From Nitrospirota bacterium (GTDB lineage: Bacteria; Nitrospirota; Thermodesulfovibrionia; Thermodesulfovibrionales; UBA6898), in the NCBI GenBank assembly GCA_016217675.1, contig JACRHC010000098.1, forward strand, positions 1 to 64,000: a DNA stretch of 64,000 nucleotides, in the 5' to 3' direction. The position numbers and the translations under genes are program-made. Shown here in pieces: positions 1-8,961 of this stretch. The notes beneath the pieces were generated by a model. The model saw nothing but the letters and a program-made list of their open reading frames with translations. It did no database searches and was not told where the DNA came from. Position 1 is the first letter of the stretch; the number at the start of each line of letters is the position of its first letter.

Positions 1-249
1 CGCTGCAGCATAACTCTGATATGAATTGGGGCCACTCTGCCCTGAAATGACAATGATCACCGGTCCAACCCCGGTGTCCGGGGCATAGGCAGTCTGGGCC
101 GGACCTTCCGGACCCGCCTCGGTTGACACACCGTCCGCCGCGTATGCCGGCGCCGCAATGACGGCAAATATACATCCAATAAACAGCACAGTCGCGATTC
201 GTCGAATCCACAGTCTTCGATTCATGGGCTTTGTCATAATCGTCTTCAT
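1..249 (-). CDS. Exported alpha/beta-hydrolase-like protein, N-terminal part only
   Basis: An 83-codon frame opens at the ATG at 247-249, with an AGGAGG ribosome-binding site at 254-259, and runs off the left edge without a stop. The product begins with arginine-rich residues, then a hydrophobic stretch ending in A-P-A-Y-A, which looks like a signal peptide. The last visible residues (G-P-V-I-V-I-I-S-G-Q-S-G-P-N) resemble the first strand and turn of exported dienelactone-hydrolase-like enzymes. The catalytic part is outside the window, so the enzyme assignment is inference; the reading frame and export signal are seen directly. Confidence 0.55.
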   Translation of the reverse strand, partial: MKTIMTKPMNRRLWIRRIATVLFIGCIFAVIAAPAYAADGVSTEAGPEGPAQTAYAPDTGVGPVIIVISGQSGPNSYQSYAAA

Positions 250-325
250 TCTTCCTCCTGTCGTTGTTGCGGTAACTTGAGAGCGTTTAATGGGGCCGGT
301 GTTAGGTATAGGTGTTTCTTTCACT

Positions 326-1135
326 TTATTCGATAGTGCAGCCGGATTGCATAGTGAGCATTTCCTCAAGATTTGTGCTGATCCGGAATAATGAATATTC
401 AAGATGACAGCCCTCACCGGCTGGATGAAGATCTATCAATAAGAACAGATATTTATTCTGGCTGTTTCCCAATGAAAAGGAATAAACCTTCTTAATATCA
501 AGTGATAAATTATCTTTATTGGTAAATTGAAATTTTGAATTGTCTGTTTCGTATATATATGTAATCGTTTCTTCTTTGTTGTGCACTGCTTTAAATTTTT
601 TTTCAGCATCCCCAGTAAGGACTTTGACTTCAATAGGTTTATCAACATTAATGAACATAACAAAGCCGACATCAAAAGATTGGTCGTTTGTGCTGGCGAT
701 GATATTGCCCTCATATTCGACTTCACTAATTTCAGTTCCTTCTTCATTAAGATAAAATAACGAACTTGCGACAAGCCTGCGAGGCTTAGCAGTAATGATT
801 CCCTTATCTGTAACAAGATAATACAGGCCCTTCTTAATTTCTGGGGGTAAAGGTTGCTCCTGATTAATCCTTGTTATTCCAGGTTCTATATATCTGCTTT
901 TGAAGTTATATAATTTTCTTAGCACTTCAGGAGTAGGTTTTTTTACGTTGACGGATTTTACCCAATCAGGTGCTAATGATTTCCAATCGATATAAGCGAA
1001 TGACTCAAAGCGAGATTCACCGTTACCTATAAAGTAGGTGGGTGCGAAATGGGGGTTTTGCTCCTTATTTTCAGTTTCGGCCACCGCCAATGATGACATA
1101 AACAACATGACTACGACTATTAAGGCTTTATTCAT
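326..1135 (-). CDS. Secreted protein of unknown function
   Basis: 269 residues starting with a clear signal peptide (about residues 1-19, cleavage after A-V-A). No family was recognised. The mature part is rich in charged residues and beta-prone segments, and two cysteines near the C-terminus (G-E-G-C-H and Q-S-G-C) could form a disulfide, which would fit a periplasmic location. The gene is clearly richer in A+T than hrpB or the ankyrin gene next to it, which suggests a different origin. It is not obviously in an operon: 76 bases separate it from the hydrolase fragment and 179 from the next gene. Confidence 0.6.
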   Translation of the reverse strand: MNKALIVVVMLFMSSLAVAETENKEQNPHFAPTYFIGNGESRFESFAYIDWKSLAPDWVKSVNVKKPTPEVLRKLYNFKSRYIEPGITRINQEQPLPPEIKKGLYYLVTDKGIITAKPRRLVASSLFYLNEEGTEISEVEYEGNIIASTNDQSFDVGFVMFINVDKPIEVKVLTGDAEKKFKAVHNKEETITYIYETDNSKFQFTNKDNLSLDIKKVYSFSLGNSQNKYLFLLIDLHPAGEGCHLEYSLFRISTNLEEMLTMQSGCTIE

Positions 1136-1314
1136 AATTTTGTGAACCAGTTATTAGCTCGTTACAAGTAGAAAAATATGCCATACCTGTCTGCCCTGTT
1201 AAAATTAATTAACTCTATCAGGATGTTATAGGACGGTCAAGGGGAAACTGCCACACCATCCCTTCATCTTCAGATTATACCTCCAGGGCACGGGGGTCTT
1301 CAAAACAGCCCTGT

Positions 1315-2541
1315 TCATCGGCCGACTGCCTTCATAAGCGCTGCTTTCACTGCAGGGTCAGCGTGAACAAGGTCAAGAGGATTACGACCGTCCGGCAGTT
1401 TCTTCCGTCCATCGGCTCCCGCATTCAGCAAGGCCGTGACCGCATCAGCACTGCCGCTTGCTGCTGCAAAAAAGAGCGGCGTCCAGCCATGAGCATCTTC
1501 CGCATCGACCTTGACACCGGCCTCAAGAATACGACGGATCATCGCAGCATCGCCCCTTTCTGCAGCCATATGAAGGGCGTTTCTTCCGTTTGTATCGGCA
1601 AGACCGGCATCAGCACCGGCATCGAGAAGCAGCATTGCGATATCGGCATGGTTGCCCTGCACCGCAAGCAGCAAGGCAGTATTGTCGCTCAGGTCGCCCG
1701 CATCAGGGTTGGCCCCGGCCTTAAGCAGCGCCTCTACTGCCTTCGCCGCACCGACCCGGGAAGCTGCCATCAGTGCAGTCGTGCCCTGATCATCGCGCAG
1801 ATCCAGAAACACCCCGGCATGCGCTGCCTTATCGATACCTGCGGCATTATCCGCCTTTGCAGATTCGAAAAGCTGACGGACCTTGTTCACTGCAACCGGA
1901 CCGAACACTCGATGTCCCGCCGAAAAGAACCATAAAAGAAGAACAATCGTGCAGAGAAATACTGCCTGGCCGATTGCGGGCGGCAGGGGCTTCACCTTTC
2001 GCGGTGCCCCGGCAAGGGGGTCCCTGCCCATTACTTTTGTTACGATCATGCCCGCAATGCTGAAGACAGCCAAAGCCAGCAGCACCCACGAAGCGACCTT
2101 GCGGCGGATATCAAGCGGATGGAGCAATAAGGCAGCTTTCTTTGCCTTGTTTCCCAAAAACCCGCTGATGAGTGAAAGATCCTCCCGGTACGGATATGGC
2201 AGCATGCTGTCGCCCAACAGCACGACCTGCTCCGGCACGTTCAGCATCCCAAAGGAGTTGCGGTATGCCGAGGAGCGCTCTTCCTTCTGAGTCAGAGAGA
2301 TTGTCTGCATCTTTACCTCCCGCAGATTGCGGACCGTTCGCTTAAGCAGTGTGATGTGTCCGCCAATGCGCCAGGCATTCACTGCCGTGACAGCGCCCTT
2401 ATCGTCCCGCCTGAGTGAGAGCGTCGACTCGGTGCCGAGCAGCAGCCCTGCGGCCAGCATTACGAGGATAAACAGAGCGCCAATGATTTTTGCCATTCCT
2501 CTCTGCGATGCGGCCTTTGATTGTCTGGATTCTTTTGCCAT
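1315..2541 (-). CDS. Membrane-anchored ankyrin-repeat protein
   Basis: About 408 residues from the chosen ATG at 2541, which follows a GGGGG stretch; the open frame extends upstream to 2628 and an ATG near 2580 is also possible. Three hydrophobic segments occupy the N-terminal half (I-I-G-A-L-F-I-L-V-M; W-V-L-L-A-L-A-V-F; A-V-F-L-C-T-I-V-L-L-L). The C-terminal half holds about four to five ankyrin repeats with the usual G-x-T-A-L-x-x-A and L-L-x-A-G-A-(N/D) patterns. Ankyrin repeats bind protein partners, so this is probably a membrane scaffold or regulator; the partner is unknown. It stands alone between the secreted protein and hrpB. Confidence 0.75.
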   Translation of the reverse strand: MAKESRQSKAASQRGMAKIIGALFILVMLAAGLLLGTESTLSLRRDDKGAVTAVNAWRIGGHITLLKRTVRNLREVKMQTISLTQKEERSSAYRNSFGMLNVPEQVVLLGDSMLPYPYREDLSLISGFLGNKAKKAALLLHPLDIRRKVASWVLLALAVFSIAGMIVTKVMGRDPLAGAPRKVKPLPPAIGQAVFLCTIVLLLWFFSAGHRVFGPVAVNKVRQLFESAKADNAAGIDKAAHAGVFLDLRDDQGTTALMAASRVGAAKAVEALLKAGANPDAGDLSDNTALLLAVQGNHADIAMLLLDAGADAGLADTNGRNALHMAAERGDAAMIRRILEAGVKVDAEDAHGWTPLFFAAASGSADAVTALLNAGADGRKKLPDGRNPLDLVHADPAVKAALMKAVGR

Positions 2542-2661
2542 GTTATCCCCCTGAGTTTTCAGACGCTTTCCTGTAGCCATCACTGACATTCCCCTGAGGA
2601 TTCTTCCCCGTACAGAGAACATTAGCATCGTTATATTATACGCAGGGGCTGTTTTCTACAT

Positions 2662-5184
2662 CTATGAGCTTCGGGGTTTTAGTCTGCGTGTCGGAGGCGC
2701 ATTCCACGGGTCATCGGGCCAGGGATGTTTCGGGTACCTGCCTTTCAGTTCCTTTTTGACCTGCTGATATCCGCTGTTCCAGAACCCTTTCAGGTCCTGG
2801 GTAACCTGCACAGGCCTGCGCGCCGGAGAAAGAAGATGAAGGAGTATCTTCACCCTGCCCTGTGCTATCGTTGGCGTATCAGCAAGGCCGAACATCTCCT
2901 GCAGCTTGACCGCAAGCACAGGAGTATCTCCTGCAGCATAGTCAACAGCGATACGGCTGCCGCTTGGCACCGATATATGGGTTGGAGCCTGCTCGTCAAG
3001 GAACTGCTGCTGTTTCCAGGACAACAATGACCGAAGTGCAGGAAGCATGTCCAGACTCGCAAGATCCCTATCAGTCCGGATTCTGCCAAGCCAGGGCAAA
3101 AGCCATTCCTCAGAAATTGACAAGAGGCTCTCATCCGAAAGGTCAGGCAGGTTCTGTTGCGGAAACGCCCTTCTGATAAGGCTCACACGTGCCTGGAATT
3201 TCCTCGCCTCACTGCTGAACGATATGCTGGCATGCCCATTTTTAATGGCCTCGCAGATAATCGGCAGGACTTCTTCCTCAGTCGGAGAAAACGGCTTTAT
3301 TGAAAGCAGCACCGCACCAAGACGTTCTTCTGCTGCAGCAATGATTTTACTCTCCCTTTTGTTCCATTCAATTCTGCGCAGCGTCTTAATGTTTTTGCTG
3401 CATTCCTGGCGGATAAGAGGTTCTAATAGTGGAGCAGCAAGATGTACCCTGCCTTCAGTCTTCTCTCCTGCATCCAGATTCACGGCAACTATATAAGGAC
3501 TTCTGGCAAGGTTGCTCCATACAGGCAGCCGCACCCCCCTTCCCTGGCTGAGCAGAAAGCAGCCATCAGATTCTTCACGCCCTTTGGCTATTCTGTCCGG
3601 GAAGGCGCAGAGTAAAAGCCGGGGGATCATATCCGAATCACACGCCTCTTTATCGGCAGTCTTGCCCATCCCTGACATAAGCCTCAGGAGCTGTATTGAA
3701 GTTCGATCCACAGCCCGCAGACCCCAGAGATCGGCAGCGTCAGGCACTTCTTTGCTCCTGCGCCAGGCATGCAGCATGTCAACTCTTGTGCCTATATCCG
3801 GCTCGCTTAAGACTGAAGGGCTGCGCCGGACAAGGTCGCGCTCTGAGACAATTGCAGCAAGGTCAGCACCAAGGCGTGGGCAACCAAGTTCGGCAGCTCT
3901 CAGCAGCAGTCTGCCAAGGCGGGGATGGAGCGGCATCCTGGCCACTTCCCTGCCTTCAGAAGTAACTGAACCTGACTCGTCAATTACTCCCAGATTCTTA
4001 AGCAGATTTTTGGCTGATTCCACGGCTGCAGCCGGAGGAGTATCAAGCCATGCAAGCATGGAAGGTTCCTTTACTCCCCATGCCGCAAGTTCAAGCACCA
4101 GTGACGACAGGTCAGACACCAGAATCTCAGGAGGGGTAAAGGGCATCATGGACTGAAACGCATGCCTGCTGTAAAGACGATAACAGACACCGGGGGCAAG
4201 CCTGCCTGCCCTTCCCTTTCTCTGCTCGGCAGAGGCCCTTGAGGTATTCACCGTGATCAAACGGTTCATGCCAGTTGATGGATCATACTGCAATCTGCGG
4301 GTCAGGCCGCTGTCTATGACAACCGTCACACCCTCGATCGTGAGGCTTGTCTCTGCGATGTTTGTCGCGAGCACAATCCTGCGTTTTTGCGAGGGAAGAA
4401 TTGCACGCTCCTGCTCTTCAAACGGAAGGTCTCCGTAGAGGGGATGAATAGAGAGGTCTTTGAATTTTGGCAGGACAGATGTCGAAAGCGCATAGCTGCA
4501 TTGACGTATCTCGCCAGAGCCGGGCAAAAAGACAAGTATATCGCCCAGCGTTTCTTTAAGAGCTACTATAACGGCATCGACAATCCGTTCCCTCCGCGGT
4601 CTGGACTTGTTATCTGGGACATAGCGCTCTTCAACAGAGAATGCCTTGCCGCCAGACGTGAGAACAGGAGCATTGCCAAGGAGTGCTGAGATCGGGCCGC
4701 AGTCGAGCGTGGCGGACATAATGAGTAACTTCAGATCAGTTCTCAGACCCTTGCTGATATCCAGGCAGAGGGCAAGGGCAAGGTCTGCATGGAGGCTTCG
4801 CTCATGGAATTCATCGAAAATGATCATCGCCACATTCTCGAGGATTGGGTCTGTCTGGATGCGGCGGGTGAGTATGCCTTCGGTTACTACCTCTATCCGC
4901 GTTTTTTCGGAAACATGGCTGTCAAACCGGATGGTATAGCCAACCGTCCCGCCGACCTGCTCACCAAGAAGCTGGGCCATCCATCGGGCTGCTGAAACTG
5001 CTGCGATCCTGCGCGGCTCAAGCATGATAATGCGGCCCTGTTCAGGAGGAATGATATCCAGCAAGGCCAGGGGAACCCGGGTCGTTTTGCCTGCTCCCGG
5101 CGGGGCATGGAGAACGACCGAACGGTTGTCAGACACAGTTTCTTTAACTGCCGGGAGAATATGATCAATGGGGCAGGATTTCAT
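2662..5184 (-). CDS. hrpB: ATP-dependent helicase HrpB
   Basis: 840 residues, normal for bacterial HrpB, a DEAH-type superfamily 2 RNA helicase-like protein. Walker A is A-P-P-G-A-G-K-T-T near residue 30. The Walker B region reads I-F-D-E-F-H-E-R-S, so the family's usual H/R variation is present. Motif III is S-A-T-L, and motif VI is R-K-G-R-A-G-R near residue 330. The C-terminal third carries the HrpB-specific region ending in P-K-H-P-W-P-D-D-P, a recognisable HrpB tail. The cellular role of HrpB is poorly defined. It lies 24 bases downstream of the peptidase-ChaN gene on the same strand, so the two may be co-transcribed. Confidence 0.93.
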   Translation of the reverse strand: MKSCPIDHILPAVKETVSDNRSVVLHAPPGAGKTTRVPLALLDIIPPEQGRIIMLEPRRIAAVSAARWMAQLLGEQVGGTVGYTIRFDSHVSEKTRIEVVTEGILTRRIQTDPILENVAMIIFDEFHERSLHADLALALCLDISKGLRTDLKLLIMSATLDCGPISALLGNAPVLTSGGKAFSVEERYVPDNKSRPRRERIVDAVIVALKETLGDILVFLPGSGEIRQCSYALSTSVLPKFKDLSIHPLYGDLPFEEQERAILPSQKRRIVLATNIAETSLTIEGVTVVIDSGLTRRLQYDPSTGMNRLITVNTSRASAEQRKGRAGRLAPGVCYRLYSRHAFQSMMPFTPPEILVSDLSSLVLELAAWGVKEPSMLAWLDTPPAAAVESAKNLLKNLGVIDESGSVTSEGREVARMPLHPRLGRLLLRAAELGCPRLGADLAAIVSERDLVRRSPSVLSEPDIGTRVDMLHAWRRSKEVPDAADLWGLRAVDRTSIQLLRLMSGMGKTADKEACDSDMIPRLLLCAFPDRIAKGREESDGCFLLSQGRGVRLPVWSNLARSPYIVAVNLDAGEKTEGRVHLAAPLLEPLIRQECSKNIKTLRRIEWNKRESKIIAAAEERLGAVLLSIKPFSPTEEEVLPIICEAIKNGHASISFSSEARKFQARVSLIRRAFPQQNLPDLSDESLLSISEEWLLPWLGRIRTDRDLASLDMLPALRSLLSWKQQQFLDEQAPTHISVPSGSRIAVDYAAGDTPVLAVKLQEMFGLADTPTIAQGRVKILLHLLSPARRPVQVTQDLKGFWNSGYQQVKKELKGRYPKHPWPDDPWNAPPTRRLKPRSS

Positions 5185-5208
5185 AGCAGGCCGCGCGCCT
5201 GAGATCTC

Positions 5209-8193
5209 TTACAAAGCAACCTTGAATTCCAGCTCTTTGATCCCAAAAAGAAAGCTCTTTCTCGCAACTTTCACGGTAACGGTATCACCCTTCTTCCGGT
5301 AAAACAGATGGATCTTGATATCCTCGATCGCTTCGATCTTTTCGTTGTCAAGCGAAAGGATAATATCGTCAACCGTCAGTCCGGCCTTCTCGGCTATGCT
5401 TTCAGGGGAGAACCCGCTGATGCTCACGCTTCCCTTTTCCTCCTTTAATATCACCATCAGCTTCAGCGACTCAGGAAATGACAGCGGAGAGGGATACAGA
5501 ATATAATCGGCAACATCTTTTTCAACATCGTCCGAGTTCAGGATAACAACGTAATCCTTCCCGTTCAGACGGTGTGCCCGCTTCGGGATGCCTGATCCAA
5601 ATGCCATATGGCCTCCGCCGGTCAGCACAACGATCTGATACCCGGGGTTCTTTACCATAAAGTCGTTCAGGTTGTGGGCCATGGACTCGTCCCAGAGCAC
5701 CTGCGACTGATAGAAGAAATCAAAGTTCCGTGATTCTGAGCCTGCGTGCCTCTCAAAGTATCCCCTGAGCCGCTCCCGATATCCCATATCAGAAAGATCC
5801 ATTTCTGCAGGCAGGTCTTTCACGTCTTCTGCACTCAATGCCTGAAGCCCTTCTTTCGAGACCTTTGTCACAATCTCTTTCCGGATATTCAGGGCAATTA
5901 CCGGAATCTTATTCTCATGCGCAAAGAGCAGGATTTCCCGGTAAAGATTATAATCGAATCCCCAGCGCTTAAAATACTCCGACTTTTTCAGAAAGGTCTT
6001 TTCGTCGATCGTCCCTGAGATATAGTCATCAAGCGCCTTCTGGAAAGGCTTCTGGAACATCTCCATGCCGATCGCAAGCTTTTTATTCTTTTTATGCAGC
6101 TCCCTGATCACCTGATACTGGAGGCGGTGATGATCAAAACGGTCATGATGTTCTCCCACATAGACAATATCTTTATTACCCGCCTTGTCAACGATCTGAT
6201 TTGCAGTAGTAAGGCGCGGCACTTCGACTGCCGGAATGTCATTGGCCAATAAGACCCGTATGCCCTGTTCACTCTCGTCTATGGTCCTGGTGATATTGCG
6301 GCTGTTCTTAAAGACCAGGGTGCTGTATTTCGCATAGTGGGTGATGCGTCTGAGATACCTGCCGGTTTCTGCTCCGGGCAGGGCAGAGATAACAGCGATG
6401 ACACTTTTTCTGCTGTAAGGATTCTGCTTCATCACAAGCGCAAAGTCGCCTTCAGGCACTGCAACAGTCGCATATAACCTCTTTAAGAGTGCCGCATCAT
6501 GAGGAACAAGCAAGGATGACCCTTTTATGTCTTCATATTTCAGGTCTTCCTCCTTCTTTGTCGCAAAACCATGCTCTTTCAGAAAATCTGCCAGATCGTC
6601 ATAATCCTTCTCCCTGCCTTTAGGAAGCACGAATATTCTACTCTGGTCGCCAAGGAGCATAGAGACAACCGGCACGACTTCATCATTCGTAAGTTTTCTG
6701 AAAAGGTCATAGTTCTGGTCTATTACCAGCTCAAGAGGTATATCCAATGTCTCGATCTCAAAGGTCGCAGATTCTTTTTCTGCATCAAAGACCTTGCGGA
6801 TTTCTCCCTTGTCTGTCTTGAGCATCACCGGGAGCTGAAATCTCTGGACTGTCTCTTGTGTAATGCCAAATGATATGCGCGCCTTTGAGCCCTCATACCC
6901 CACCATGACGTCCCTGACATCAAATCCCAGGGCTCCTTTTTCCTGAACCCATTGCTTAAAGAACCAGTCAAGGTTTTTTGCAGAAACTGTCTCAAAGGCC
7001 TTCTGCAGGTCCTGCCACGAGGCCGGCCTGAACCTGTTCCTTTCGTAAAACTCCTTTAATGCGCTGCGAAAAAGATCCTGGCCTAACAATCCTTTCAGTG
7101 CATGAAATACCATGGCTGTCTTGCCGTATCCGAGGGAAGCAGTGGCCCTGTCTGTCCTTGAGCTGAAATCCTTCAGGGCAAACTCCTTCTCCGGGGTCAT
7201 CTGACTTTGATATTCGGCCAATATCTGTTTTCGGTACTCAGGGCCCTTTCCCTTCAGATCCTCATACTGATGGTCAGCAAGATAGGTTGTCAGCCCTTCA
7301 GACCAGTTTCCGCTGGTACGATCAACGTACACTGAATTGCCGAACCACTGGTGCAGGATCTCATGCCCCAGTGAAGTTTCCACAATGAACGGAAGCCGGA
7401 CAACATCCCGGCCAAGGAGCGTGAATGTCGGCATGGAGTATCCAGTCGGCAGGATATTCTCAACAACAGAAAACCGCTTAAAGGGGAATGGGCCGATCAG
7501 GTCTTCATACATGGTTATATATTTTTTTGCCTGCTCCAGATAGTTCGCCGCCAGTTCCCTTTCTTCAGGAAAGAAATAGGTATGGACCGCAACAGCCTTA
7601 TGCTGTTCCTTGCGGAGTTCGTATCTGCCTGCGATGAAGTTAATGCTCTCAACAGGGTGCCCGAAGGCAAAGGAAAACTCCCTCGATCCTTCAACGCGCT
7701 CTTTCACGATGATCTCATCGGCCTCTGATATGCCTTCAAAACCCTGAGGGACCACGGCAGACAGCCTGAACCGGGCCAGTCCGTCGACCGAGGGGTACCA
7801 GCCATTGATCAGGGCGATCCCTTCCGGGCTGACAAGATTGGCAGTCTCGATGCCGTCTTCCCTGCCCCTTTTTTGAATAGATCCATACGAGACCTCATAT
7901 TCTACGGTCAAAACTGTTGAGGCAGGACCGGCATTCAGGCTGATGGTCCTGGCATCTTTCTCTATTCCTAACGGCGTCCCCTGAACATGGGCAGATGTTA
8001 CGGTCAACCCTTCAATATGAACTGTCCAGGCCGTGCCTGCCGGAAGTTCTATACTCGATCTCCCCAGAAGCCTGTTCTTTTCGATATCGAATTTCACCTG
8101 CAGGGTATGAAGGGGCATACTGTCTTCAGCCCCTGAGATCACAGGAAAAACAAGAAAAAGCAGAGAAAAAAAGAATGTTTGTATTCTGCTCAT
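5209..8193 (-). CDS. Secreted M1-type peptidase fused to ChaN-like and PDZ domains
   Basis: 994 residues with an N-terminal signal peptide (ends near V-I-S-G-A-E). Residues 30-500 look like an M1 (gluzincin) aminopeptidase: H-E-I-L-H at 277-281 is the zinc motif, followed about 19 residues later by S-E-G-L supplying the third ligand. Residues about 665-880 match the ChaN/Tiki-like family: V-Y-V-G-E-H-H-D at 677-684 and a downstream G-G-G-H-M motif. ChaN proteins bind haem, and Tiki relatives are metalloproteases. The last 90 residues form a PDZ domain (S-I-S-G-F-S-P-E-S-I-A-E-K-A-G-L). The three-part arrangement is unusual. Location is probably periplasmic or outer-membrane facing. Confidence 0.8.
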   Translation of the reverse strand: MSRIQTFFFSLLFLVFPVISGAEDSMPLHTLQVKFDIEKNRLLGRSSIELPAGTAWTVHIEGLTVTSAHVQGTPLGIEKDARTISLNAGPASTVLTVEYEVSYGSIQKRGREDGIETANLVSPEGIALINGWYPSVDGLARFRLSAVVPQGFEGISEADEIIVKERVEGSREFSFAFGHPVESINFIAGRYELRKEQHKAVAVHTYFFPEERELAANYLEQAKKYITMYEDLIGPFPFKRFSVVENILPTGYSMPTFTLLGRDVVRLPFIVETSLGHEILHQWFGNSVYVDRTSGNWSEGLTTYLADHQYEDLKGKGPEYRKQILAEYQSQMTPEKEFALKDFSSRTDRATASLGYGKTAMVFHALKGLLGQDLFRSALKEFYERNRFRPASWQDLQKAFETVSAKNLDWFFKQWVQEKGALGFDVRDVMVGYEGSKARISFGITQETVQRFQLPVMLKTDKGEIRKVFDAEKESATFEIETLDIPLELVIDQNYDLFRKLTNDEVVPVVSMLLGDQSRIFVLPKGREKDYDDLADFLKEHGFATKKEEDLKYEDIKGSSLLVPHDAALLKRLYATVAVPEGDFALVMKQNPYSRKSVIAVISALPGAETGRYLRRITHYAKYSTLVFKNSRNITRTIDESEQGIRVLLANDIPAVEVPRLTTANQIVDKAGNKDIVYVGEHHDRFDHHRLQYQVIRELHKKNKKLAIGMEMFQKPFQKALDDYISGTIDEKTFLKKSEYFKRWGFDYNLYREILLFAHENKIPVIALNIRKEIVTKVSKEGLQALSAEDVKDLPAEMDLSDMGYRERLRGYFERHAGSESRNFDFFYQSQVLWDESMAHNLNDFMVKNPGYQIVVLTGGGHMAFGSGIPKRAHRLNGKDYVVILNSDDVEKDVADYILYPSPLSFPESLKLMVILKEEKGSVSISGFSPESIAEKAGLTVDDIILSLDNEKIEAIEDIKIHLFYRKKGDTVTVKVARKSFLFGIKELEFKVAL

Positions 8194-8282
8194 AGATGTA
8201 GATTCTCCTTGAGATAAAGCATTTCACCGATAAGACTGACATGTTCCATTATAGCCTTTTGCTGCTGATCAGACAAAAACGG

Positions 8283-8948
8283 CTATAGTACAAGAAGGGA
8301 AACCAATCGGGAATAAACGGCCTCAGCAGTCGCTGAGGCATGCACCGGTATCTTTATGAGCGTACTGCCCTGTTCTGCATAGTGATCGATAAGCGGCGTA
8401 GTGCGGTTATGGAATGTCTTGAGCTTCTTCCTGATCATCTCGTCAGCGTCATCAATTCGATCGGTCCTGTCGCCGCCTGTGTTCGCCTTTATCCGCTCAC
8501 AGACGTCTTCGGCTGTACACTCCAAGACAAGGAGACAGGTAACGTTCACCAGCTCTGCCATGTCACGCGCCTGTCCCGTGTGGCGGGGAAGGCCATTAAG
8601 AATGAGCATATCGGATCCTTCGAAAATGCGTTTAGCAAGAAAATCCCTGACTATTTTCTCTGCAAGCGGGAAATGTCTGTCCTCAAGAAGAAGACCCTTG
8701 ATTAACATATCCCGCAGGAATTGCTGTTCGATTTCGGTAAAACCTTGTGGCAGTATTTCCGCATCAGCAATGGACCGCAGCTCATGTCCAAAGTCAAAGT
8801 GATGGCATTTCCGGCCAGACATGCCGTGCTGTTCGATATGACTGCCCAGCGGCGTCTTGCCTGAACCTGTCGGACCGATCAGCAGCACGGCATCAGCGGG
8901 TTTTCTGACAGACTTCATAGATGCATTAAGTAACCCCACCCGTTTCAT
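8283..8948 (-). CDS. Adenylate-kinase-like P-loop nucleotide kinase
   Basis: 221 residues from the ATG at 8948, 14 bases beyond the thiC stop; the open frame extends to 9011 inside thiC, but that start would overlap thiC. The P-loop is G-P-T-G-S-G-K-T-P-L-G. An F-D-F-G-H-E-L segment and a D-R-T-D-R-I-D-D-A lid-like segment resemble adenylate kinase family proteins. As the last gene of the thiamine operon it could act on a thiamine precursor or nucleotide, but this is inference from position only: no thiD or thiL is in the window and the sequence does not resemble either. Confidence 0.7.
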   Translation of the reverse strand: MKRVGLLNASMKSVRKPADAVLLIGPTGSGKTPLGSHIEQHGMSGRKCHHFDFGHELRSIADAEILPQGFTEIEQQFLRDMLIKGLLLEDRHFPLAEKIVRDFLAKRIFEGSDMLILNGLPRHTGQARDMAELVNVTCLLVLECTAEDVCERIKANTGGDRTDRIDDADEMIRKKLKTFHNRTTPLIDHYAEQGSTLIKIPVHASATAEAVYSRLVSLLVL

Positions 8949-8961
8949 TCTGCCCGATACC

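Noticed and set aside
1363-1935. Plus-strand ORF of 190 codons opposite the ankyrin gene
   Set aside because: Shadow of ankyrin coding sequence; no family resemblance and no ribosome-binding site.
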